Assembly (NCBI GenBank): GCA_016286535.1
Contig: JAEESZ010000008.1
Span: 62,001 to 126,000 of the forward strand
Length of the DNA: 64,000 nucleotides
Direction: 5' to 3'
Source: Treponema sp.
GTDB lineage: Bacteria; Spirochaetota; Spirochaetia; Treponematales; Treponemataceae
The position numbers were made by a program, and so were the translations under genes. This document shows, piece by piece, positions 28,814 through 37,653 of this stretch (the stretch's first letter is position 1; each line of letters begins with the position of its first letter). The notes under the pieces are model-generated. The model saw nothing but the letters and a program-made list of their open reading frames with translations, had not been told where the DNA came from and ran no database searches.

Positions 28814-30800
28814 AATAAAAGCATATTTAACAGCCGGATTTTTCTCTCTTCTTTTTATGACTCTGGCAGGTCAGGAACATGGTTTTAAGCAGAAGCTTTC
28901 CTGGCAGGTAGATAAAAATGCCTTCCGCTATGAAGTTGAAATTCAGAATCTTTCTTCTAAAAGTAACAGTCACTACGAAACGTCAGATAATTTTATAGAA
29001 GTTTCGCTCAAGGCAGGGCTCTATCAGTACAGGGTTATTGCCTATGATTTTCTTGACAGAAAGGCCAGCGTTTCTTCCTGGAGAAGTTTTACGGTAGAAA
29101 AAGCTCTGCAGCCGGTTATTGATGATATGCCCAATAATGTTGCCGTAAGCGAAAAAGACAAGCTTTCCTTTGATTTTGATGTTGATGTTTCTTCAATTAC
29201 CGAAGAGACTGAGGTGCTGCTTGTTAATACTGCAACCAATAAGGTGGTAAAAGGCGAGTTTGAAATTAAAAAGGAAAGTGACGGCGGGGGCGAAAAAACA
29301 AACCAGGTAGTTTTCCCAAAGGTCGAAGAAGGTTCCTGGCAGATGAAAATTACAAATCCGGGCGGACTTTCTGTAACCTCGGAAGAAATATCTGTTGTAT
29401 CGAAGAAAGAAGATGCAGTTGAGCTGGCGGTGGAAAATCCGGAGACAAAGCGCTATGACCAGAAGATTATAGAGGAAGTACTCAAAAAGAAAGAGCCTTC
29501 GAAGAAGGAAAAGGAAGAAGTTGCACGTGCCGAGGAGCTTGTCCGCGCCGAGGAAGAAAAGCGCATTGCCGAAGAAAAAGCTCGCGCCGAGGAAGAGAAG
29601 CGCATAGCAGAAGAAAAAGCTCGCGCCGAGGAAGAGAGATTACGTGCGGAAGAACTTGCTCGCGCCGAGGAAGAAAGATTACGCGCCGAGGAAGAGAATC
29701 GCATTGCGGAAGAGAAGGCTAGAGCCGAGGAAGAGAGAATTCGCGCAGAAGAATTGGCACGTGCGGAAGAACTTGCTCGCGCCGAAGAGGAAAGATTACG
29801 TGCGGAGGAATTAGCTCGCGCCGAGGAAGAGAAGCGCATAGCGGAAGAGAATGCCCGCGCAGAAGAAGAACGCAAGCTTGCAAAAGAACAAGGCCTCGAA
29901 AACTGGCAGAAGGCTACTGACTTTGAAGCTTTAGATAAAATCTATCAGGATGCCCTTGCAAAAATAGAAGCAATCAATAAGGCTGAAGAAGAAAAACGAC
30001 GAGAGAAAGAACTTCAAAAAGGCCTTGAAGACTGGGAAAAGCAGACAGACATTGCTGCTCTTGAAAAAATCTATCAGGATGCCCTTGCGATCGTTGAAGC
30101 TGCAGATAATTCGCTGCTAGCAGACGATGATTCCTCACTTGAAGAGAAACTTGCCGTTTCAGAGGAAAAGGCAGATTCAGAGGAAGCAGAAGAAGATATC
30201 CAAGTTACTATGGATGATGTATTCCCCGGCAGAAAGAAAAAGGATACAAGTCCTTCCAACGTATTTGTCTTCCTGGGTAACGGTTTCTTAATCAACCTTT
30301 ATGACGGAGACCTTTTTGCCTATAATGAAAATCCAATTCTTGTTTCAGAAGAAAATCAGAATTGTGCCCTGGATATGCAGTTTTCTCTTACCTGTGTACC
30401 TTTCGAAAAAAACAGGGCAAGACTTGGCTTTGAATTCTCTTCAAGTCTTTTTGGCCTCAGGACCCAGAATGACTATTTTTCAAATACAATGATTTTCGCC
30501 TATGAGCAGCTGAACTTTGTCTATCACACTCTTATTGGAAGTTCCAGAAAACTCTGGGGGTCTTTTAAAACCGGTATGGGCTATGCTGTTCTTTTAAATA
30601 TGGGAGATTCTTCAAGTGCCTCTTCCGGTGAAAGAAATACTTTATATGGTTATTTTGGAATGCAGGCAGGTTTTTCTGTAGTTTTAATACCTGTTAAGCA
30701 TTTTGCAATAGAAAGCGGTATGGATTTTACCCATCTCTTTATACCGGATATGCCTACCGGTATTCTAAAGCCTTATATAAGAATAGGAATAAGGTTCTGA
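28803..30800 (+). CDS. Exported protein: Ig-like N-terminus, long charged ER/K helix, C-terminal barrel-like domain
   Basis: Signal peptide; RAEEEKRIAEEKARAEEE repeats; C-terminal segment ending in GILKPYIRIGIRF, typical of outer-membrane barrels; overlaps preceding stop. Confidence 0.72.
   Translation: MVNKIKAYLTAGFFSLLFMTLAGQEHGFKQKLSWQVDKNAFRYEVEIQNLSSKSNSHYETSDNFIEVSLKAGLYQYRVIAYDFLDRKASVSSWRSFTVEKALQPVIDDMPNNVAVSEKDKLSFDFDVDVSSITEETEVLLVNTATNKVVKGEFEIKKESDGGGEKTNQVVFPKVEEGSWQMKITNPGGLSVTSEEISVVSKKEDAVELAVENPETKRYDQKIIEEVLKKKEPSKKEKEEVARAEELVRAEEEKRIAEEKARAEEEKRIAEEKARAEEERLRAEELARAEEERLRAEEENRIAEEKARAEEERIRAEELARAEELARAEEERLRAEELARAEEEKRIAEENARAEEERKLAKEQGLENWQKATDFEALDKIYQDALAKIEAINKAEEEKRREKELQKGLEDWEKQTDIAALEKIYQDALAIVEAADNSLLADDDSSLEEKLAVSEEKADSEEAEEDIQVTMDDVFPGRKKKDTSPSNVFVFLGNGFLINLYDGDLFAYNENPILVSEENQNCALDMQFSLTCVPFEKNRARLGFEFSSSLFGLRTQNDYFSNTMIFAYEQLNFVYHTLIGSSRKLWGSFKTGMGYAVLLNMGDSSSASSGERNTLYGYFGMQAGFSVVLIPVKHFAIESGMDFTHLFIPDMPTGILKPYIRIGIRF
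29521..29880 (+). repeat. In-frame, mostly 39-nt (13-aa) repeats encoding ARAEEE(K/R)xxAEEx
   Basis: Reiterated gctcgcgccgaggaagagaagcgcat-type units, locally GC-rich. Confidence 0.85.
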
Positions 30801-30820
30801 TAAAGGAATAGACTGTTGAT

Positions 30821-32038
30821 ATGAAAATAAAAGATACTTTTTTTAGGATATTCAATTTTTTTCTTCTCATATTTTTGCCTTTAGCATCTTTTTCCTGTGA
30901 AGGATTTGTGTTTTATCATAACGGACGATTAAAAGATGACCTGGAAGCAAAATATGCTTCTACAGTTCGTTTTTTTGCAGAAAAGGGAGATCTTGAATCC
31001 ACCGCTTATGTGTCATATTCCTATAAAATGGGAACTGAATTAAGTATTTATGATTTACTCAAGGACAGTAAAATTGCTTCTCTTAATCCCGGCTATTATC
31101 TTTCTACTATAGATTTTTACAGAATTGTTCTTGGCGACCTGGATGATGATGATTCTTCAAATTATTCTTCGTCTTATCCGGATAATATTGTTTTTGATGA
31201 TGATGGACATCTTGTATCATATGTTGTAGGAAAAAAGAATGTAGATTTTGTTCTTAACTGGTCAGAAAAACCTGTGGCCTTTTACACGGTAAATCATTAT
31301 ATAGAAAATGTGGATGATGATTATTTTACTCTTTATAAGAGCGAAAAAAAATATGGCTTGGTTGGAGAATATACTTCGTCTGAACCTTTAGATACAAGCA
31401 GTGAATTAATTGGCTTTGTGTCTCCGTCTCCATTTGAAACAACTGTTCAATCGGATAATTCTACAGAAATAGCTTATTTGTATTATAGAATTGTAACCTG
31501 TATACACTTTTATATGAACGGTGGTTCTTATAATGGTGAAGGCAGCATAGATGTTGAAGGTAAATACGGGGCAAAGTTTCCGGAAGATAAGATTGATTAT
31601 TCTCTTTTATCTTATCCCGGATATAAATACAGCCATGTAATTGACAGTAATGGAGAAACCGTGGACCTTTCTGATATTGTATATGGACTTGAGGACAATT
31701 ATTTTAAAGTTATCTGGGAAGAAGATGATTCAATACCGGCAACTGGTTCAATAAGTATAAATGTAGAATATCCGGAAGATTCTGCAAGCGGAGAAATAAA
31801 CCTTACTGTTTCTCTTGAAGGTTCTAAATTAACAGCCGTCGCAGATATTACTAGTGGAACAGCGGCATCTTCACTTTATACCTGGATTTTTAATAATGAA
31901 GTAATCAGCGGGCAGACCGGCAGTTCCTTCTCTCTTGATATTTCTTCTTATTCTGCAGGAGTTTACGAACTGATGGTTATAGCTGAACTTGAAGAAGATG
32001 AGGCGTCAGCAGCTGCACAAATAACAATAACAAGGTAA
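30821..32038 (+). CDS. Putative lipoprotein with C-terminal Ig-like domain
   Basis: Signal sequence with lipobox-like LASFSC; Ser/Asp-rich; Ig-like C-terminus (SLYTWIFNNEVISGQTGSSFSLDI). Confidence 0.7.
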   Translation: MKIKDTFFRIFNFFLLIFLPLASFSCEGFVFYHNGRLKDDLEAKYASTVRFFAEKGDLESTAYVSYSYKMGTELSIYDLLKDSKIASLNPGYYLSTIDFYRIVLGDLDDDDSSNYSSSYPDNIVFDDDGHLVSYVVGKKNVDFVLNWSEKPVAFYTVNHYIENVDDDYFTLYKSEKKYGLVGEYTSSEPLDTSSELIGFVSPSPFETTVQSDNSTEIAYLYYRIVTCIHFYMNGGSYNGEGSIDVEGKYGAKFPEDKIDYSLLSYPGYKYSHVIDSNGETVDLSDIVYGLEDNYFKVIWEEDDSIPATGSISINVEYPEDSASGEINLTVSLEGSKLTAVADITSGTAASSLYTWIFNNEVISGQTGSSFSLDISSYSAGVYELMVIAELEEDEASAAAQITITR

Positions 32039-32042
32039 AGGT

Positions 32043-34928
32043 ATGGGATTTAAAAATACTACAATCAGACAATTTGCTCTAATAACATTTTCTCTTTTCT
32101 TTCTTTCCTGTTCTTTTAATTCTTTTGTAAAAAATAAGGGGAATGAGAAATCAGGAGAACCGGCACTTACAAAAATTTCTTTTTCGCTTAGTAAAAGGGC
32201 CGGAATGGAAAAGCCTTCTTCTCTGTCCAGATCAGTTCTTTTACCGGATGGTCATCTTGAAGCTTCTTCTGTTCATCATTTTTGTTTATCTGCAAAGAGA
32301 ACTTCTGATGAATATGAATCCAATCCTGACTTTGATGTAAATAAGGCTTCTTTTACTGTTACTTTTGAACAGATTGGAGGTAAGTCACCGTCAGACTTTC
32401 TGGATGAGTATGCCGCAGAAATTTATGAGGGGGAATGGACTTTTTATTTAACAGCCCATAATTCGGATGATGTAATTATAGGTATGTCAGAAGTTACGCA
32501 AAATATTACAAGTGATGGTGCTGTAATTATTTTTTCCCTGAGCGAAGCAAAAGATTCTCCGGGTAATGCTTATATAAAAATAAATTTTCCAAAAGGTGGA
32601 GCACAAAGTGTTTTATACACAGTATATCCCCTTGATAATAACCGGACATTTTTTTCAGATATTAAAAATGATGGTGATACTTCTTATGTAATTTTTGATA
32701 CACAACTTGCGGCTGGAAATCATCTTTTAAAACTTGATTTTTGTTCAGATTCTTCGGGCTCAAATGTTATTGCAAAAAGAATAATTCATTTAAAGATATC
32801 GTCGGGTTTTACAACAAGAGGCGAAATTACTTATGACAAAATTAATACCCGTTATTACATAGATTATAATTTTGGAAGCGATTCGGCTGGAAATGAACTT
32901 TCTGCCTGGAACGAAGAATATGTTACTGCATATGGCATTCCAGAAGATTTTAACGAGTTTATGACAGTCACCCTTCCGGATGCCTCTTTTGTTACAAGAG
33001 ACGGCTATGATTTTGGCGGCTGGTATGAAACAGAAGATTGCAGTGGAAGTCCCTGTACCGGCTGGTCTTATGGAGAAAAAACAGAAGACATAACTCTTTA
33101 TGCTAAATGGACTGCTAAAACTTATTCCCTTTCTTATGCCAACTATTCTGCAGGTCTTACAGATGAAGAGGGAAATCCTCTTGCAAAAACTTTTACTGGC
33201 TCCGAAAGTGGTCTGCCCCAAAATTTTACTTACGATACAGCTCTCACAATTCCAACACCTTCAACCGAAATATCTGCTGCCACTTTTGAAGGCTGGTACA
33301 CAAGTGCCGACTGCAGTGAAAGCAGTAAACTTTCGGACAACCTTCTTAATGCTGAAGCAATCTCTTCAGATACTGTAGATACTGTTGTTTTATATGCAAA
33401 ATGGACTTTTACGGAACTATATGTAAATCCTTCTGCAGCGTCAAGCTTAGATTCAGGACAGGATTCTTCCCATCCTTTAAAAACTATTGAAGAGGCACTC
33501 TTATTATCGGGGGGGTATGGAACGAATATATATCTTTTATCTACGCTGGTAATTAATGAAAGCAAAACTTTAGATTTTGATTATGAATATGTATACAGAA
33601 CCTTTGCTTCCGGCTCTCTTATATATGTACGTTCGACTGATGGTTCGGAAGTAAATCTGACTATTACAGGAACTCCACGCTTTGACGGCGGCTATAGTAC
33701 CACTTCAACTGATTCTATACAGGCAGAAGGGCCTCTTCTTCAAGTTAATTCGGATTGCAGTGTAAACGTCACTGGAGCATATTTTCAAAACCATTATTCA
33801 AGTAATTCTGATGGGGCTATTGTAATTACTGGAACCGGTAAGGTCTTTTTATATACTTGTTATATACAGAATAATTATGCACGAAGTGCAGGTGCTGTAA
33901 GAGTTGGCACAACTGATTCAGATTCTCCAACTTTTTATATGGAAGGTGGAAGTCTATTTATGAATAAAGCCGTAGATGGTGATGGAGGGGCTCTTGTTGT
34001 TTATGCAAAAAAGAATACAGGTTATGCCATGCTTGATGGGGTTTCATTTATAGGAAATACTGCTAGTGAAAATGGAAATGATGTAAGCATCAGACATGGA
34101 CAATATTTATACCTGAATAATTGTAGTTTTAATCAATTAACATCAGAAAATATACATTCTAACGGTACACTTATACTCTCTGGTTCTACTGCTCCCTGTA
34201 TTATTGGTTTCGGTTTTTTTTCTGATCCAGTTAATATTGTTACACAGGAAAATACCTTTCAAAGTCCTTATGATGGTTCATATTTATCACCATTGTCCTT
34301 AAAATCGGGAGAAAGTAGTGTAGCTTCTATAATTTTAGATAGTGTACCTTTAGCATCAGCTTCTTTACAGGTTTTACAGGATGCTTCATCTTCTTCTGCA
34401 AGCCTGGAAGGTTTTAATACTTTATTTTCTATAAAAAATACTGCTAAGGAATATTCCATAAACACCAGCGGTTATGTCTGCTTCGATTCCGGAACTTCAG
34501 GAAGCAGCGGAAATACCTCTGTTAATGTTCAGGATCCTTCTGTAACAGAAATAGACATCGGTACTTTTGAATATACTTTTATAAGTGAATCTTCGGGGGT
34601 AAATCAGCTTACATTTTATATAAGTGAGGATGCCCAGAAAGTTATAAGCGAGGCATATACAAAGGTTCTTAAGTGTGATTTTTATTCAGTTGAAAGTGGA
34701 GAAAAACTTGAGGAAACGGTTACTTCGTCTCAAGTTTCGGACAGTGTAGAAATAGAAGGTAATACGGTTTATCCGGTTACATTTGAAATTGGTACACTAA
34801 AAAGTGCGGGACCAGGAGAGTATAAGGCTGTTATTTATGCTGTAACCTCCGGTTCTTCAATTAATTCTTCTTCATCTGAGTTAACATCACTTAATTCACA
34901 AGTCTTTACAATATGGGTGGTTTATTAA
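32043..34928 (+). CDS. Large surface lipoprotein with InlB B-type repeats and beta-helix-like region
   Basis: Lipobox LFFLSC; two FxGWYxxxDC...LYAKWT repeats; right-handed beta-helix-like region (DGAIVITGTGKVFLYTCYIQNNYARSAGAVRV). Confidence 0.75.
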   Translation: MGFKNTTIRQFALITFSLFFLSCSFNSFVKNKGNEKSGEPALTKISFSLSKRAGMEKPSSLSRSVLLPDGHLEASSVHHFCLSAKRTSDEYESNPDFDVNKASFTVTFEQIGGKSPSDFLDEYAAEIYEGEWTFYLTAHNSDDVIIGMSEVTQNITSDGAVIIFSLSEAKDSPGNAYIKINFPKGGAQSVLYTVYPLDNNRTFFSDIKNDGDTSYVIFDTQLAAGNHLLKLDFCSDSSGSNVIAKRIIHLKISSGFTTRGEITYDKINTRYYIDYNFGSDSAGNELSAWNEEYVTAYGIPEDFNEFMTVTLPDASFVTRDGYDFGGWYETEDCSGSPCTGWSYGEKTEDITLYAKWTAKTYSLSYANYSAGLTDEEGNPLAKTFTGSESGLPQNFTYDTALTIPTPSTEISAATFEGWYTSADCSESSKLSDNLLNAEAISSDTVDTVVLYAKWTFTELYVNPSAASSLDSGQDSSHPLKTIEEALLLSGGYGTNIYLLSTLVINESKTLDFDYEYVYRTFASGSLIYVRSTDGSEVNLTITGTPRFDGGYSTTSTDSIQAEGPLLQVNSDCSVNVTGAYFQNHYSSNSDGAIVITGTGKVFLYTCYIQNNYARSAGAVRVGTTDSDSPTFYMEGGSLFMNKAVDGDGGALVVYAKKNTGYAMLDGVSFIGNTASENGNDVSIRHGQYLYLNNCSFNQLTSENIHSNGTLILSGSTAPCIIGFGFFSDPVNIVTQENTFQSPYDGSYLSPLSLKSGESSVASIILDSVPLASASLQVLQDASSSSASLEGFNTLFSIKNTAKEYSINTSGYVCFDSGTSGSSGNTSVNVQDPSVTEIDIGTFEYTFISESSGVNQLTFYISEDAQKVISEAYTKVLKCDFYSVESGEKLEETVTSSQVSDSVEIEGNTVYPVTFEIGTLKSAGPGEYKAVIYAVTSGSSINSSSSELTSLNSQVFTIWVVY

Positions 34929-34929
34929 T

Positions 34930-36057
34930 ATGAAAAATAAAATAATTCTTTTTCTTATAGGCATTCTTTTATTATCTTCCTGCAAAAACAATGTAAAAGC
35001 AGATTATTCAAAAGGCTTACGCTTAAATATTCAGATTGGAGGGGAAGAATCTTATTATTCAGCCCGTTCTGCTTTTATACCATCTGCATCTTCAGCGCTC
35101 TCTTCGCTTTCAGTTTATGCCATTTATGCAAGTACAAACGGCCTTACTCCGGTATTAGAATTTATCCGGGCGGAAGAAAGTGATAAAACTATAGATCTTT
35201 CTTCCGGTTATGAATGGAAAATAGAAATTTGTGGTTATGGAGACAGCCTTTCTACCTTAGAAGGTCTTTCTCTCACAGATCTTGTAAAGCCTCTTTATTA
35301 CGGCACTAAAACCCTTTCTGTTTCAGACGATACTGAAACTATAGATCTGGAAGTAAATCCTATAACTGTTGTGCCAGACAGTTCAAATCTTATACAAGGC
35401 CTGGATGCAAAGGGAAAAATTGAACTTAAGCTAAGTTTTTCTGAAGCTTCTGTTTCCGGCAATCTTACTGTCAGCTGTTTAAACTCTGAGCATAGCGATT
35501 CGGATGATTTTGGCACTTTTGAAATTACGGAAAATCCTGCAACTTTCTATATAGAAGCAGAGGCCGGCCTGCATCAGCTATTACTTAAAATCGGGCTGGA
35601 TGATGCTAAGACAGTATTCGAAACCTGTGATGTTTTTTGTGCAGCAAACCTTATAACCAGTGCAGATGTTAATGTAGAAGTCCTTGCGAATAATGAAGAT
35701 TGTAGTCCTAATACTATTGTTTTTATATCTTCAGACCCTTCCTCTGTTCTTGATATAGGCTATACAGAAGGTGTCGAGTCTTATAATGCGGATTTTTCAA
35801 CTACACCAGGTATAGATTCTTATTACCTTTATGTTGAGCAAAAACTTGGACAGAAAGTATCTGTAACAGCAGTAATGGATGACGGAAGTACTACAGATAT
35901 AAGCTTTGATCCTGCCAGATTAAATACAGACATAAGCAATGGAAGGCAAACCCTGCAGTTTCCTTTATATGAATACAGTTATTTGTCTAAGCTTATTGTT
36001 AAAGTGTCTAGTGGCAGCTCCAGTAAAGAATATACTATAAATATTATAAGCGCGTAA
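34930..36057 (+). CDS. Putative lipoprotein of unknown function
   Basis: Lipobox ILLLSSC; starts 2 nt after the preceding gene. Confidence 0.7.
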   Translation: MKNKIILFLIGILLLSSCKNNVKADYSKGLRLNIQIGGEESYYSARSAFIPSASSALSSLSVYAIYASTNGLTPVLEFIRAEESDKTIDLSSGYEWKIEICGYGDSLSTLEGLSLTDLVKPLYYGTKTLSVSDDTETIDLEVNPITVVPDSSNLIQGLDAKGKIELKLSFSEASVSGNLTVSCLNSEHSDSDDFGTFEITENPATFYIEAEAGLHQLLLKIGLDDAKTVFETCDVFCAANLITSADVNVEVLANNEDCSPNTIVFISSDPSSVLDIGYTEGVESYNADFSTTPGIDSYYLYVEQKLGQKVSVTAVMDDGSTTDISFDPARLNTDISNGRQTLQFPLYEYSYLSKLIVKVSSGSSSKEYTINIISA

Positions 36058-36137
36058 GTTGGACTCCTATTTTTCTTGTCAGAGAAAAATAAATCTATTA
36101 AAATATATAAGATATTTAATTAAATGAGGTAAATAAA

Positions 36138-37100
36138 GTGAAAAAAATCATCTCTACAGGTGCAGTTATTCTTTCTGCATTATTAATGTTTTCTGCATGT
36201 TCAAAGGCTAATGCTCAAAAAGATTACATTTTAGCTACAGGCGGAACTTCTGGAACTTACTATCCATTTGGCGGTGCAATCGCAAATATCTGGAATACTA
36301 AGATTGATAATATGAACGTTACTGCTCAGGCAACCGGTGCTTCTGCAGAAAACTTACGTTTAATTAATAAAGGTGAAGCAGAATTTGCTACAGTTCAGAA
36401 CGATGTTATGGACTATGCTTACCACGGAACAGATATGTTTGCCGGCGAAAAATTAGAGAATGTAATGACAATTGGAACTATGTATCCTGAAGTTGTTCAG
36501 ATTGCAGCTTCTAAGGCAAGCGGAATTAAGTCTATTGCTGACTTTAAGGGAAAGCGTATTTCGGTAGGTGATGCCGGTTCCGGAGTAGAATTCAATGCAA
36601 AACAGATTCTCGAAGGTTATGGACTTTCTTTTGATGATATTAAAAAGAGCAATCTTTCATTTAAGGAATCTGCAGAAGGTTTGCAGAATGGAACTTTAGA
36701 CGCATGTTTTATTACTGCTGGTGTTCCAAACTCAGCTTTACAGGAACTTGCATTTACTGCAGGTCTTATTCTTATTCCTGTTGATGGAGAAGCTGCAGAT
36801 AAAATCTGTCAGAAATATGGCTTCTATACAAAAACTGTAATTCCTGCAGACACATATAAGGGAACTGAATCAGATACAGCAGCCCTTGCAATTAAGGCAA
36901 CTCTTGCAGTTTCTTCAAAACTTGATGAAGAAATTGTTTATGAAATGACAAAGGCTCTCTTTGAAAACCTTGATGAACTTGCTCAGGGACATGCAAAGGG
37001 TAAGGAAGTAAGTGCAGAAAAGGCTGTTACCGGTGTTTCTGTTCCTTTCCATCCTGGTGCAAAGAAATACTTCAAAGAAATCGGTTTGAATGTAGACTAA
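36138..37100 (+). CDS. TAXI-family TRAP transporter solute-binding protein
   Basis: YILATGGTSGTYYPFGGAIANIWN, GKRISVGDAGSGVEFNAKQILEGYG; GTG start with gaggt SD. Confidence 0.92.
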   Translation: MKKIISTGAVILSALLMFSACSKANAQKDYILATGGTSGTYYPFGGAIANIWNTKIDNMNVTAQATGASAENLRLINKGEAEFATVQNDVMDYAYHGTDMFAGEKLENVMTIGTMYPEVVQIAASKASGIKSIADFKGKRISVGDAGSGVEFNAKQILEGYGLSFDDIKKSNLSFKESAEGLQNGTLDACFITAGVPNSALQELAFTAGLILIPVDGEAADKICQKYGFYTKTVIPADTYKGTESDTAALAIKATLAVSSKLDEEIVYEMTKALFENLDELAQGHAKGKEVSAEKAVTGVSVPFHPGAKKYFKEIGLNVD

Positions 37101-37106
37101 AAACTC

Positions 37107-37634
37107 TTGACTATAAATAAAATGAAAAAGCTTCCTGTTATACTTACATCCTGTCTAATTCTTTTATTTATAGTTTCTTCCTTCCCTTGTATTTCTGTGC
37201 TGTCTCTTTGCGGCAGAAAAAATCCTGCTAAAGAGTATTTTCACAGAATTAAAAGGGGGGATTGTTTTGTAATATCTTATACACATTCAGTAAATAAAGG
37301 CCGCGTTCATGATATTTATCAATATACAGGCGGCAAAAAATTACTTCTGGATGAAACAGAATTTGTTTCTTACGGGGCAGGAATTCCCGAACTTGAAGAA
37401 AATGAGGGCGCTGTTTTTTATCAGACATCAGATTCTTATGTTTTAAAAAACTTAAAGAGGGAAATGGAAAGCCTTGTAATGGCAGTAGGCCTTATTGCTA
37501 ATCATACTATAAAATTTGGTCTTTCTGATGATTTAGAAGAAATACCCTTTACAAAATTTTTTGAAGCGCAGACCAGTGTGGTTATTTCGATAAAAAAAGT
37601 AAATCTAATTGAATATCTTATATATAAAATCTAA
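37107..37634 (+). CDS. DUF1850-type protein (start may be 37122)
   Basis: FVISYTHSVNKGRVHDIYQ, FVSYGAGIPE; located between TAXI and TRAP permease genes. Confidence 0.75.
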   Translation: MTINKMKKLPVILTSCLILLFIVSSFPCISVLSLCGRKNPAKEYFHRIKRGDCFVISYTHSVNKGRVHDIYQYTGGKKLLLDETEFVSYGAGIPELEENEGAVFYQTSDSYVLKNLKREMESLVMAVGLIANHTIKFGLSDDLEEIPFTKFFEAQTSVVISIKKVNLIEYLIYKI

Positions 37635-37653
37635 ATGAAACAGGGGTGTAATA

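Noticed and set aside
29453-29875. Minus-strand 140-aa ORF (MRSSSARAFSSAMRFSSSARA...)
   Set aside because: Antisense artefact of the 13-aa charged repeats; low complexity, no start context, fully inside a well-supported CDS.
29521-29880. Regular DNA repeats as a possible CRISPR or tandem non-coding array
   Set aside because: Repeats are in frame, contiguous without spacers and explained by coding of a charged helix.
32790-33565. ORFs opposite or out of frame within the InlB-repeat lipoprotein
   Set aside because: No independent start context or homology; the main frame has clear domain motifs.
36068-36091. tatttttct-tgtcag-agaaaaata hairpin after the 34930 gene as a terminator
   Set aside because: Perfect 9-bp stem but entirely AT-rich with no downstream U tract; too weak to call.
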